Below are positions 1 to 5,959 of a stretch of DNA of 7,596 nucleotides, one piece after another. Source of the stretch: Thiopontia sp964344135 (GTDB taxonomy: Bacteria; Pseudomonadota; Gammaproteobacteria; GCF-002020875); the NCBI GenBank assembly GCA_964344135.1, contig CAYFMF010000061.1:1-7596 (forward strand). Reading direction: 5' to 3'. The notes below the pieces were generated by a model. That model made no database searches, was not told the DNA's origin, and was given only the letters and a program-made list of their open reading frames with translations. Each line of letters opens with the position of its first letter. Position 1 is the stretch's first letter. Both the position numbers and the translations under genes were made by a program.

Positions 1-85
1 CCATCCGCATCACCGACCCCTTGCCAAACTGACGCTCAATCTGGCTCAGGGCTGCCTGTAGTGCTCTCTGTCGGTTATCACTCAT
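1..85 (-). CDS. recA: RecA recombinase, N-terminal fragment (cut by window edge)
   Basis: Only the first 28 codons plus one base are present; the gene continues beyond the left edge. The fragment begins with an ATG and reads MSDNRQRALQAAL, then SQIERQFGKGSVMRM. This matches the N-terminal helix and the QFGKGS(I/V)MR segment found at the start of bacterial RecA. RecA is the ATP-dependent strand-exchange protein of homologous recombination and the co-protease that triggers LexA self-cleavage in the SOS response. The ATPase core lies outside the window, so its integrity cannot be judged. In-frame codons just upstream of the ATG offer no better start. The ribosome binding site is weak, with only a GAG directly before the ATG. 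The gene lies downstream of pncC and thpR, separated by 58 bases that hold a candidate promoter. Confidence 0.93.
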   Translation of the reverse strand, partial: MSDNRQRALQAALSQIERQFGKGSVMRM

Positions 86-104
86 CTCAACGCTGTCTGG
101 CTAG

Positions 105-151
105 TACTGTAACGGCTTGAAATTATCCCATAAAAGCGAAAGCTCACCCAA
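105..151 (-). promoter_or_regulatory. Candidate sigma70 promoter of recA with a half LexA site
   Basis: On the minus strand a -10 element GATAAT (127-122; 5 of 6 consensus) is preceded by TTGGGT (151-146) with an 18-base spacer. The predicted transcript would start near 115. A TACTGT half-site (105-110 on the plus strand, so ACAGTA on the recA strand) lies at the expected start of transcription, where gammaproteobacterial recA operators usually sit. The partner half at the CTGT-N8-ACAG spacing is absent: GAAA stands at 119-122. The promoter is a reasonable candidate. A functional LexA box is doubtful from sequence alone. Confidence 0.4.
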
Positions 152-698
152 CCGTTTTGGCGGCTAATTTCCACCTTGAAACGGTCTGATAGCGTACCCC
201 CTCCGGGGTCGAGAGCGACTCCATCAGGGAGAATGAGTCGACACGCCACGCTAGCGGAGAGATCCTGGGCAGATCCGCCACTGCTCTCACCTTGCGCATC
301 AGTGTCACATGCGGGCGGTATTCAGTGGGATCTCTGGCAATCCCGCACACCCTCTCCAGTGCGGTCTCCACCCCTGCCTGCAGTGCGAGGAGAGGAACCG
401 GGGTGATCCGGGGACCAATCCAGAGGGCGCGGGGACGACTCCAGTGGCCAAAGGTGTCCAGGGTGAGTGTGAATGGCGCTGCCCGCAACCCCCTGACCGC
501 CCCCTCTAGCTGATCAATCAGGGAGGCAGGCTGTGCGCCAAGGAAACGCAGTGTCAGGTGGAGGTTGGAGGCGGGAACCCCCCTCCCGCTGTTGAGTTGA
601 AGAGTGGCCTCCTTGATTGCGTCGATTTCACTACGGATTGGAGCGGGGGGCTCCAGCGCAAAAAAGAGCCGATGGCTGGAGTCGCTATCCTGCTGCAT
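144..698 (-). CDS. thpR: RNA 2',3'-cyclic phosphodiesterase (2H family)
   Basis: The 184-residue product is a 2H phosphoesterase of the LigT/ThpR group. Both signature HxTx motifs are present: H47-L-T49 within NLHLTLRFLG and H130-V-T132 within YRPHVTLMRK. These two histidines form the catalytic pair that opens 2',3'-cyclic phosphate ends of RNA to a 2'-phosphate; some members also show 2'-5' RNA ligase activity in vitro. The length is typical of the family. The product should be cytoplasmic, as no signal peptide or membrane segment is visible. The ATG lies inside the end of pncC, giving a 14-base overlap, and no strong Shine-Dalgarno is visible, so translational coupling to pncC is likely. 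Residues before SHRLFFAL are variable, so the exact N-terminus is slightly uncertain. The physiological substrate is unknown for most bacterial members. Confidence 0.93.
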   Translation of the reverse strand: MQQDSDSSHRLFFALEPPAPIRSEIDAIKEATLQLNSGRGVPASNLHLTLRFLGAQPASLIDQLEGAVRGLRAAPFTLTLDTFGHWSRPRALWIGPRITPVPLLALQAGVETALERVCGIARDPTEYRPHVTLMRKVRAVADLPRISPLAWRVDSFSLMESLSTPEGVRYQTVSRWKLAAKTVG

Positions 699-1206
699 CC
701 GGTTCTGTCACAATCCTGCACAACCCCTCCAGCGCAACCAGAACGGTCTGCTCACGCACCTCACTGCGCCCGCCACTGAAGATCCTCTTCTCACTGTGGA
801 TGGGGCCGTTGGGCGCCTGCCAGCCAAACCAGACCAGTCCAACCGGCTTCTCACTGCTCCCGCCACTGGGGCCGGCGATGCCGGTGACCGCAACGGCAAT
901 CTCTGCCCGGCTCCGATCCAGGGCACCAGCCACCATCTCACTGACCGTCTCCTCACTGACCGCACCATGCTGCTGCAGGGTCTCACTCGATACCCCCAGC
1001 ATCTCCACCTTGGAGTCGTTGGAGTAGGTGACAAATCCCCGCTCAAACCAGGCCGTACTGCCAGGAAGGTCGGTCAACAGCTTGCTGATCCACCCTCCGG
1101 TACAGGACTCTGCTGCCGCCACCCGCCAGCCCCTGCTCTGGAGCCGTTCTGACAGCTCCCCTATCACCGCCTCGATCCCGGCCCTGTTGCCACTGCTCTT
1201 GTTCAA
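685..1206 (-). CDS. pncC: Nicotinamide-nucleotide amidase (CinA C-terminal domain type)
   Basis: The product has about 173 residues and is a stand-alone CinA C-terminal domain like E. coli PncC (165 aa). It deamidates NMN to nicotinic acid mononucleotide, recycling pyridine nucleotide released for instance by NAD-dependent DNA ligase. Family landmarks are the AESCTGGW segment with the conserved nucleophile-region Ser (residue 34), FVTYSN (Tyr61), a Lys at 66, HGAVSE, GIAGPSGG (109-116) and EKPVGLVWF. No ATG is available. A TTG at 1206 is preceded by GGGAG (1216-1212) with 5-base spacing, so I chose it. A TTG at 1218 would add four residues but has no good ribosome binding site. The gene is divergent from mutS and upstream of thpR and recA, a neighbourhood common in gammaproteobacteria. 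Confidence 0.92.
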   Translation of the reverse strand: MNKSSGNRAGIEAVIGELSERLQSRGWRVAAAESCTGGWISKLLTDLPGSTAWFERGFVTYSNDSKVEMLGVSSETLQQHGAVSEETVSEMVAGALDRSRAEIAVAVTGIAGPSGGSSEKPVGLVWFGWQAPNGPIHSEKRIFSGGRSEVREQTVLVALEGLCRIVTEPDAAG

Positions 1207-1230
1207 AACCACTCCCAATCCCGGTACACT
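1202..1230 (+). promoter_or_regulatory. Candidate mutS promoter almost at the start codon
   Basis: TTCAAA (1202-1207; 4 of 6 matches to TTGACA) and TACACT (1225-1230; 4 of 6 matches to TATAAT) are separated by 17 bases. A transcript starting about 7 bases after the -10 element would begin near 1237, leaving a leader of only about 5 bases before the mutS ATG at 1242. The element overlaps the pncC start region. The match is modest, and promoters farther upstream inside pncC are possible. Confidence 0.3.
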
Positions 1231-1241
1231 AACCCGCTCTT

Positions 1242-3797
1242 ATGAGCAGCCCCAATCATACCCCAGTCATGCAGCAATATCTCCGCATCAAGGCGGAGCA
1301 TCCGGATACCCTGCTCTTCTACCGGATGGGGGATTTCTATGAGCTCTTCTATGAGGATGCCAGGAAGGCCGCCGAGCTGCTCGACATCACCCTGACCGCC
1401 CGTGGCAAATCTGCCGGTGAGCCGATACCGATGGCTGGAGTCCCCTACCACGCGGCAGATCAGTATCTGGCCCGTCTGGTTCGACTGGGTGAATCGGTCG
1501 CCATCTGCGAGCAGACAGGCAACCCTGCAACCAGCAAGGGGCCGGTGGAGCGTCAGGTGGTACGCATCATCACCCCGGGGACCCTGACCGATGAGGCATT
1601 GATTGATGAGCGCAGAGAGAGCCTGCTGATCTCCATTCAGGAGCGTGGAGAGCAGTATGGGGTTGCGCTCCTCTCGCTGGCCTCGGGCCAGTTTCAGATC
1701 ATGGAGATTGAGGGGACAACACGGCTGCTGGGAGAGATCGAACGGATTCAGCCATCGGAGATCCTGTTCCGGGAGCTCTCCTCCCTGGAGACCCAGCTTG
1801 ACGGAGTGAGTGGACTGCGCCCCCAACCGGAGTGGAATTTCGACCTGGAGACGGCACAACGTGAGCTGGCACGCCAGTTTGGAACACGAGACCTCTCCGG
1901 GTTTGGCTGCGATGGGCTCTCTCTCGGGATAGAGGCTGCCGGAGCACTGCTGCAGTATGTTCAGCATACCCAGCGCTCTGCCCTCCCCCATATCAATGGA
2001 CTCCAGGTTTTGCGGCAGGAGGAGAGCGTCACCATCGATGCGGCAAGCCGAAGAAACCTGGAGATCCTCACCAATCTCGGTGGTGGTGAGAGCAATACAT
2101 TGGCGGAGGTGATGGACCATACCTGCACCGCGATGGGGGGACGCATGCTGCGCCGCTGGCTGGGAAACCCGATCCGGAATCGAACCACCCTGGAGCAGCG
2201 CCTGCTCTCCATTGAATCCACTCTGCAACAGCGACTTCATGACTCAATACGCCCACTGCTCCGTGCCATTGGGGATGTGGAGCGTATCCTCTCCCGCATC
2301 GCACTGCAGAGTGCCCGTCCACGCGATCTGGCGCGCCTGAGAGACTCCCTCTCCGTCCTTCCCGAGCTGCAGCAGGCACTCGCAGTGGACCAGACCGGCA
2401 TACTGGAGCGCGTGGCCGGGGAGATCTCCACCTTTCCCGAAACAGAGCAGCTGCTGCAGCGGGCCGTCATTGAGAACCCACCCATGGTGATCCGTGATGG
2501 CGGGGTTATTGCCGAGGGGTATGACCATGAGCTGGATGAGCTGCGATCGATCCGTGAAAATGCCGGTGAGCTCCTGCAGCAGCTGGAGCTGCGCGAGCGG
2601 GAGCGTACCGGCATCGCCACGCTCAAGGTGGGCTATAACCGGGTACATGGATACTACATCGAGATCGGCAAGGCTCAGCGTGGCGAAATCCCCGTCGAGT
2701 ATGTGCGCCGCCAGACCCTGAAGTCTGCTGAACGTTTCATCACCCCGGAGCTGAAGGAGTTTGAGGACAAGGTACTCTCCGCCAATGAACGGGCGCTGAG
2801 TCGTGAAAAGGCGCTCTATGATGAGCTGATCCAGCTACTGCTTGAGGCGCTCTCTCCACTGATGCAAAGCAGTGCCGCAATTGCCGAACTTGATGTCATT
2901 GCCAACCTCGCAGAACGGGCAGAGAGGCTGGACTGGGTGCGTCCACAGCTGGTTGAGGAGAGCGTTCTCTCGGTCACCGGGGGGCGACACCCCGTCGTGG
3001 AGCAGGTCTCCGACACCCCTTTTGTGGCCAATGACCTGACGCTCGACGAGTCGACCAGAATGTGGATCATCACCGGGCCCAACATGGGTGGCAAGAGCAC
3101 CTTCATGCGACAGAATGCACTGATTGTTCTGCTCGCCCATATTGGCAGCTTTGTACCCGCCAGTGCCGCAACGATCGGGATGGTGGATCGGATCTTTACC
3201 CGTATCGGCGCCTCCGATGATCTGGCCGGAGGACGCTCCACCTTTATGGTGGAGATGACGGAGACCGCAAACATCCTCCACAATGCAACCTATCGCAGTC
3301 TGGTGCTGATGGATGAGATCGGTCGCGGAACCAGCACCTATGACGGACTCTCGCTGGCAGGGGCCTGTGCCGAACACCTGATCCGTGAACAGGGTGCACT
3401 GACCCTGTTTGCCACCCACTACTTTGAGTTGACCGCACTGCCGGAGAGGGTTCCGGAGGCGGCCAATGTCCACCTCGATGCCGCAGAGCATGGTGACGGG
3501 ATTGTCTTTCTCCATGCCCTCCGTTCGGGTCCGGCCAACCAGAGCTACGGGCTGCAGGTGGCCGCCCTTGCCGGGATTCCAGGAGCGGTCATTGGAGAGG
3601 CCCGCAGGAGACTGGTTGAGCTGGAGCAGGAGCAGACCGAAACACCCCCATCATCGCGTCATGCAGCGGTGGAGCCACAGATTCCGCTCTTCAGCCACTC
3701 CACAGTGGAAGAGAGCCTCAACCGGATGGATCTGGACCAGATGACCCCACGCGAGGCGCTGGATGCACTCTACAGCCTGAAGGAGCAGCTGGAGTGA
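1242..3797 (+). CDS. mutS: DNA mismatch repair protein MutS
   Basis: The 851-residue product is close to E. coli MutS in length (853) and sequence throughout. MutS binds mismatches and small loops as a clamp and, with ATP, recruits MutL. The mismatch-reading Phe-x-Glu motif is F32-Y-E34 in GDFYELF. Connector, core/lever and clamp regions follow (roughly 115-560). The ATPase has Walker A GPNMGGKST (612-620, Lys618), Walker B VLMDE (Asp691, Glu692) and the GRGTSTYDG and FATHYFEL segments. Near the C-terminus QIPLF (813-817) matches the beta-clamp binding pentapeptide. The tail LDQMTPREAL (831-840) keeps the Asp/Arg pair (D832, R837) that corresponds to the E. coli tetramerisation contact. The ATG at 1242 agrees with the family N-terminus but has no Shine-Dalgarno in front. 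The gene is intact and converges with dsbC. Confidence 0.98.
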   Translation: MSSPNHTPVMQQYLRIKAEHPDTLLFYRMGDFYELFYEDARKAAELLDITLTARGKSAGEPIPMAGVPYHAADQYLARLVRLGESVAICEQTGNPATSKGPVERQVVRIITPGTLTDEALIDERRESLLISIQERGEQYGVALLSLASGQFQIMEIEGTTRLLGEIERIQPSEILFRELSSLETQLDGVSGLRPQPEWNFDLETAQRELARQFGTRDLSGFGCDGLSLGIEAAGALLQYVQHTQRSALPHINGLQVLRQEESVTIDAASRRNLEILTNLGGGESNTLAEVMDHTCTAMGGRMLRRWLGNPIRNRTTLEQRLLSIESTLQQRLHDSIRPLLRAIGDVERILSRIALQSARPRDLARLRDSLSVLPELQQALAVDQTGILERVAGEISTFPETEQLLQRAVIENPPMVIRDGGVIAEGYDHELDELRSIRENAGELLQQLELRERERTGIATLKVGYNRVHGYYIEIGKAQRGEIPVEYVRRQTLKSAERFITPELKEFEDKVLSANERALSREKALYDELIQLLLEALSPLMQSSAAIAELDVIANLAERAERLDWVRPQLVEESVLSVTGGRHPVVEQVSDTPFVANDLTLDESTRMWIITGPNMGGKSTFMRQNALIVLLAHIGSFVPASAATIGMVDRIFTRIGASDDLAGGRSTFMVEMTETANILHNATYRSLVLMDEIGRGTSTYDGLSLAGACAEHLIREQGALTLFATHYFELTALPERVPEAANVHLDAAEHGDGIVFLHALRSGPANQSYGLQVAALAGIPGAVIGEARRRLVELEQEQTETPPSSRHAAVEPQIPLFSHSTVEESLNRMDLDQMTPREALDALYSLKEQLE

Positions 3798-3820
3798 GGA
3801 GCCTCTGCGGCTACTCCAGC
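3788..3820. terminator. Hairpin shared by the convergent mutS and dsbC 3' ends
   Basis: GCTGGAGT (3788-3795) is the exact reverse complement of ACTCCAGC (3813-3820). Inside it AGCC (3800-3803) pairs with GGCT (3809-3812) around the loop TCTGC, leaving a 4-base bulge at 3796-3799. The structure covers the stop codons of both mutS and dsbC. Neither strand has a T-tract after the stem, so it is not a classical intrinsic terminator. It may slow polymerase, protect mRNA 3' ends, or be an accident of coding sequence. Confidence 0.4.
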
Positions 3821-4542
3821 CCCAGCTTCCGGATCAGATCGGTAGCGGGCATGTAACCACTGATCACCTCACCACTATCCACCACGATATGGGGTGTCCC
3901 CTTGAGACCAAACGAGGAGGCCAGCCGAATCTGCTCCAGCACCGGGTTCTCGCAACGCTCCTGCTCCAGTGCAACACCAGCCTTGGCCAGCGTCATCGCC
4001 TCTGCGCGATCCTCGGAACACCAGACAGTCACCGCCTTGTGATAGGAGGGGGAGTTGAAGCCGGCGCGCGGATAGAGCAGGTAGCGCAGCTTGATGCCTG
4101 CATCCAGCAGCGCCTCACGCTCCTCATGAAGGCGTACACAGTAGGGGCAGTCGATATCGGTAAAGATTGTTAGTGTCTTTCTGGTCTGCTCCGGACTGTA
4201 GACCACCATCTCGGACTCATCCAGGCGCTCCAGAATCTCCACCCGTGCAGCTGCAATGCGACCATCGGTCAGGTTTTTGCGACTTTTCAGATCCAGCAGC
4301 TGACCATCGATCAGATAGCGGCCATCGGCGGAGAGATAGAGGATGGTGGTGCCAAAACGGGCCTCATAGAGCCCGGGAACCGGGGTTGCGGTCACCTCAT
4401 CCGCACTACTGCCCGGGATCATGGAGTGTAGCCGGGAGGTAACCGCCTGCGGTATCCCACCCTCCGCATGGAGCAGACCCGGGCTCAGAACCGAGAACAT
4501 AAGCAGCAGAATATTAACCCGTTTCAAATATTTTTTTTTCAT
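3811..4542 (-). CDS. dsbC: Periplasmic thiol:disulfide isomerase, DsbC/DsbG family
   Basis: The 243-residue precursor has a signal peptide: basic MKKKYLKR, a hydrophobic core to about residue 24, and likely cleavage after LHA (26). An N-terminal dimerisation domain (about 30-90) leads into a thioredoxin-fold domain with active site C132-P-Y-C135 and the cis-proline loop GTP (215-217). A second cysteine pair, C175 and C197, keeps the 22-residue spacing of the structural disulfide of E. coli DsbC. The protein should shuffle wrong disulfides in the periplasm, kept reduced by a DsbD-type protein. E. coli DsbC has CGYC; CPYC resembles DsbG, but the xerD neighbourhood and the second disulfide favour DsbC. 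AGAGG lies 9 bases before the ATG, inside the end of xerD, whose stop is 5 bases upstream. Codons 2-4 are a run of nine A. Confidence 0.93.
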   Translation of the reverse strand: MKKKYLKRVNILLLMFSVLSPGLLHAEGGIPQAVTSRLHSMIPGSSADEVTATPVPGLYEARFGTTILYLSADGRYLIDGQLLDLKSRKNLTDGRIAAARVEILERLDESEMVVYSPEQTRKTLTIFTDIDCPYCVRLHEEREALLDAGIKLRYLLYPRAGFNSPSYHKAVTVWCSEDRAEAMTLAKAGVALEQERCENPVLEQIRLASSFGLKGTPHIVVDSGEVISGYMPATDLIRKLGLE

Positions 4543-4547
4543 TTTAA

Positions 4548-5444
4548 TTAACCTCTTGGGTGATGTTTTTGATGTATATTCTTCAATCTTTCCCGCGCCA
4601 CATGGGTGTAGATCTGGGTGGTAGAGAGATCACTATGCCCCAACAGCATCTGCACCGAGCGCAGATCGGCGCCATGGTTCAGCAGGTGTGTCGCAAAGGC
4701 GTGGCGCAGGGTATGGGGTGAGAATGGGGTTGTGACAGCGGATTCACGACCATACTTCTTGAGCCGGAACCAGAAGGCCTGACGCGTCATCCCAACCCCG
4801 CGCGCAGTAACGAAGAGTGCATCCGAGCTCCGCCCCTGCATCGATTCCGGACGCCCCTCCTCCAGATAGCGCTCCGCCCAGTGCAGTGCCTCCGCCCCCA
4901 GCGGGACCAGACGCTCCTTTCTCCCCTTTCCAGTCACCCTGACAACCCCTTGACGCAGGTTGAGTGCATCGATTCGCAGCTTGACCAGTTCGGAGACCCG
5001 AAAACCGCCTCCATACATCATCTCGATCATCGCACGATCCCTCAACCCGATGGCAGAGGCAACATCAGGGGCCTCAAGCAACCGCTCCACCTCATCCTCT
5101 GTGAGGGTTGCCGGAAGGGCTCGCCCCAATCGCGGGGAGTCAATCCGGGCGGTGGGGTCATCCCTGCGCTCCCCCTTGCTCAACAGGTGGTGGTAGAAAC
5201 TGCGCAGTGAACTCAGCACCCGGGCCACGGTTCGCGGATGGCGCCCCTCACTGGCCAGATGCGAGAGATAGCGAAGCAGCGCTCCCCGCTCTGCGGCCGT
5301 GATCCGTTCTCCCGACTGCTGATGGAGCCATGCCGCATAGTGGCTGAGGTCACTGCGGTAGGCGGCCAGGGTGTTCTCACTCAGCCCCCTCTCCATCCAG
5401 AGTGCATCCAGAAAACGGTCGATCTCTACACTCTCTTCAGCCAT
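4548..5444 (-). CDS. xerD: Site-specific tyrosine recombinase XerD
   Basis: The 298-residue product has the same length as E. coli XerD and aligns along its whole span. XerD acts with XerC at dif sites to resolve chromosome dimers, under FtsK control. The N-terminal SAM-like core-binding domain (about 1-90, with LSENTLAAYRSDL) precedes the catalytic domain. All six catalytic residues are visible: Arg149 (FRVSEL), Lys173 (GKGRKERL), His244 and Arg247 (SPHTLRHAFATH), His270 (LGHSD) and nucleophile Tyr279 (TQIYTHV). The C-terminus HQKHHPRG also matches XerD. The ATG at 5444 gives the E. coli N-terminus exactly; an in-frame GTG at 5453 would add three residues. Neither start has a Shine-Dalgarno, and the rplS terminator T-tract ends at 5454. 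The gene is followed by dsbC after 5 bases, forming the usual xerD-dsbC pair. Confidence 0.97.
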   Translation of the reverse strand: MAEESVEIDRFLDALWMERGLSENTLAAYRSDLSHYAAWLHQQSGERITAAERGALLRYLSHLASEGRHPRTVARVLSSLRSFYHHLLSKGERRDDPTARIDSPRLGRALPATLTEDEVERLLEAPDVASAIGLRDRAMIEMMYGGGFRVSELVKLRIDALNLRQGVVRVTGKGRKERLVPLGAEALHWAERYLEEGRPESMQGRSSDALFVTARGVGMTRQAFWFRLKKYGRESAVTTPFSPHTLRHAFATHLLNHGADLRSVQMLLGHSDLSTTQIYTHVARERLKNIHQKHHPRG

Positions 5445-5453
5445 TTCGTGCAC

Positions 5454-5482
5454 AAAAAAAGCGGATCACAGGGTGATCCGCT
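5454..5482 (-). terminator. Intrinsic terminator of the rpsP-rimM-trmD-rplS operon
   Basis: On the minus strand a perfect 10-bp stem, AGCGGATCAC (5482-5473) with GTGATCCGCT (5469-5460), closes a 3-base loop and runs straight into seven T (5460-5454). It lies about 33 bases beyond the rplS stop. The plus strand has no T-tract after the stem, so it should work in one direction only. The xerD start codon follows directly. Confidence 0.92.
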
Positions 5483-5515
5483 CTTCTGCAATGCCGTTTG
5501 CCTGCACTGTAATGA

Positions 5516-5860
5516 TCAGATCTTCTCTCTGATACGTGCCGCCTTTCCTGTACGCTCGCGCATGTAGTAGAGCTTGGCCTGTCTGACCACACCGCGACGC
5601 TTGACATTGATACTGTCAACCAGGGGGCTATAGGTCTGGAAAACACGCTCCACACCCTCACCATAGGACATCTTGCGAACTGTAAACGAGGAGTTCAGGC
5701 CACGATTCTTCTTCGCAATGCAGAGACCCTCAAAGGCCTGCAGACGCTCACGGTTGCCCTCTTTTACCTTTACCTGAACAACCACTGTGTCACCAGGGGC
5801 AAATTCGGGTACCTCGCGGCCCATCTGCTCCGCTTCCAATTCTTGAATAATATTGCTCAT
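5516..5860 (-). CDS. rplS: 50S ribosomal protein L19
   Basis: The 114-residue protein is bL19, which lies near the 30S-50S interface and contributes to inter-subunit bridges. Family landmarks include the N-terminal MSNIIQELEAEQM, the segment PEFAPGDTVVVQVKVKEG, RLQAFEGLCIAKKNRG and FTVRKMSYGEGVERVFQTYSP, and a basic C-terminus ending in KAARIREKI. Length agrees with E. coli L19 (115). The open frame extends 10 codons upstream to 5890, but the family N-terminus starts at the ATG at 5860, which has an AGAGAG ribosome binding site 8 bases before it. It is the last gene of the rpsP-rimM-trmD-rplS operon. The 99-base gap after trmD carries its own promoter, so L19 can be made separately from the upstream genes. 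Confidence 0.97.
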   Translation of the reverse strand: MSNIIQELEAEQMGREVPEFAPGDTVVVQVKVKEGNRERLQAFEGLCIAKKNRGLNSSFTVRKMSYGEGVERVFQTYSPLVDSINVKRRGVVRQAKLYYMRERTGKAARIREKI

Positions 5861-5907
5861 CACTAAATCTCTCTGATCAACCAACCACATCGGTTTTGAA
5901 GCGGGGA

Positions 5908-5935
5908 ATTATACTGTTTTTTCTGAATTTTTCAC
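5908..5935 (-). promoter_or_regulatory. Internal promoter in front of rplS
   Basis: A perfect TATAAT -10 element (5913-5908 on the minus strand) follows GTGAAA (5935-5930; 4 of 6 matches to TTGACA) with a 16-base spacer of AT-rich sequence. Transcription would start near 5901, giving a leader of about 40 bases that contains the rplS ribosome binding site. The discriminator after the -10 is C-rich (TCCCCGC), as in stringently controlled ribosomal promoters. It lies in the trmD-rplS gap, where no other feature explains it. Confidence 0.65.
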
Positions 5936-5959
5936 CCAAAAAATGGGGTTTGGAGCAGA

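Noticed and set aside
128..143. Terminator between thpR and recA
   Set aside because: Only a 3-bp stem (AGC/GCT) precedes a short T-run; too weak to call.
604..1152. A 182-codon plus-strand open frame opposite pncC
   Set aside because: It is antisense to pncC and its low-complexity, proline-rich translation looks like a shadow frame.
1255..1260. TATGAT on the minus strand as a -10 element for pncC
   Set aside because: No acceptable -35 hexamer lies 16-18 bases upstream, and the bases are mutS codons.
1203..2240. A 345-codon open frame on the minus strand opposite the first part of mutS
   Set aside because: It lies wholly antisense to an unmistakable mutS, its protein resembles no family I know, and long antisense frames are common opposite GC-rich genes with this codon use.
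5861..5890. N-terminal extension of rplS by 10 codons
   Set aside because: The family N-terminus is MSNIIQELE, and a ribosome binding site lies directly before that ATG, inside the extension.
5936..5955. Short hairpin between trmD and rplS, CCCA with TGGG around T-rich loop, as a terminator
   Set aside because: The stem is only 4 bp and the following sequence is A-rich rather than T-rich on the coding strand, so it is unlikely to stop transcription.
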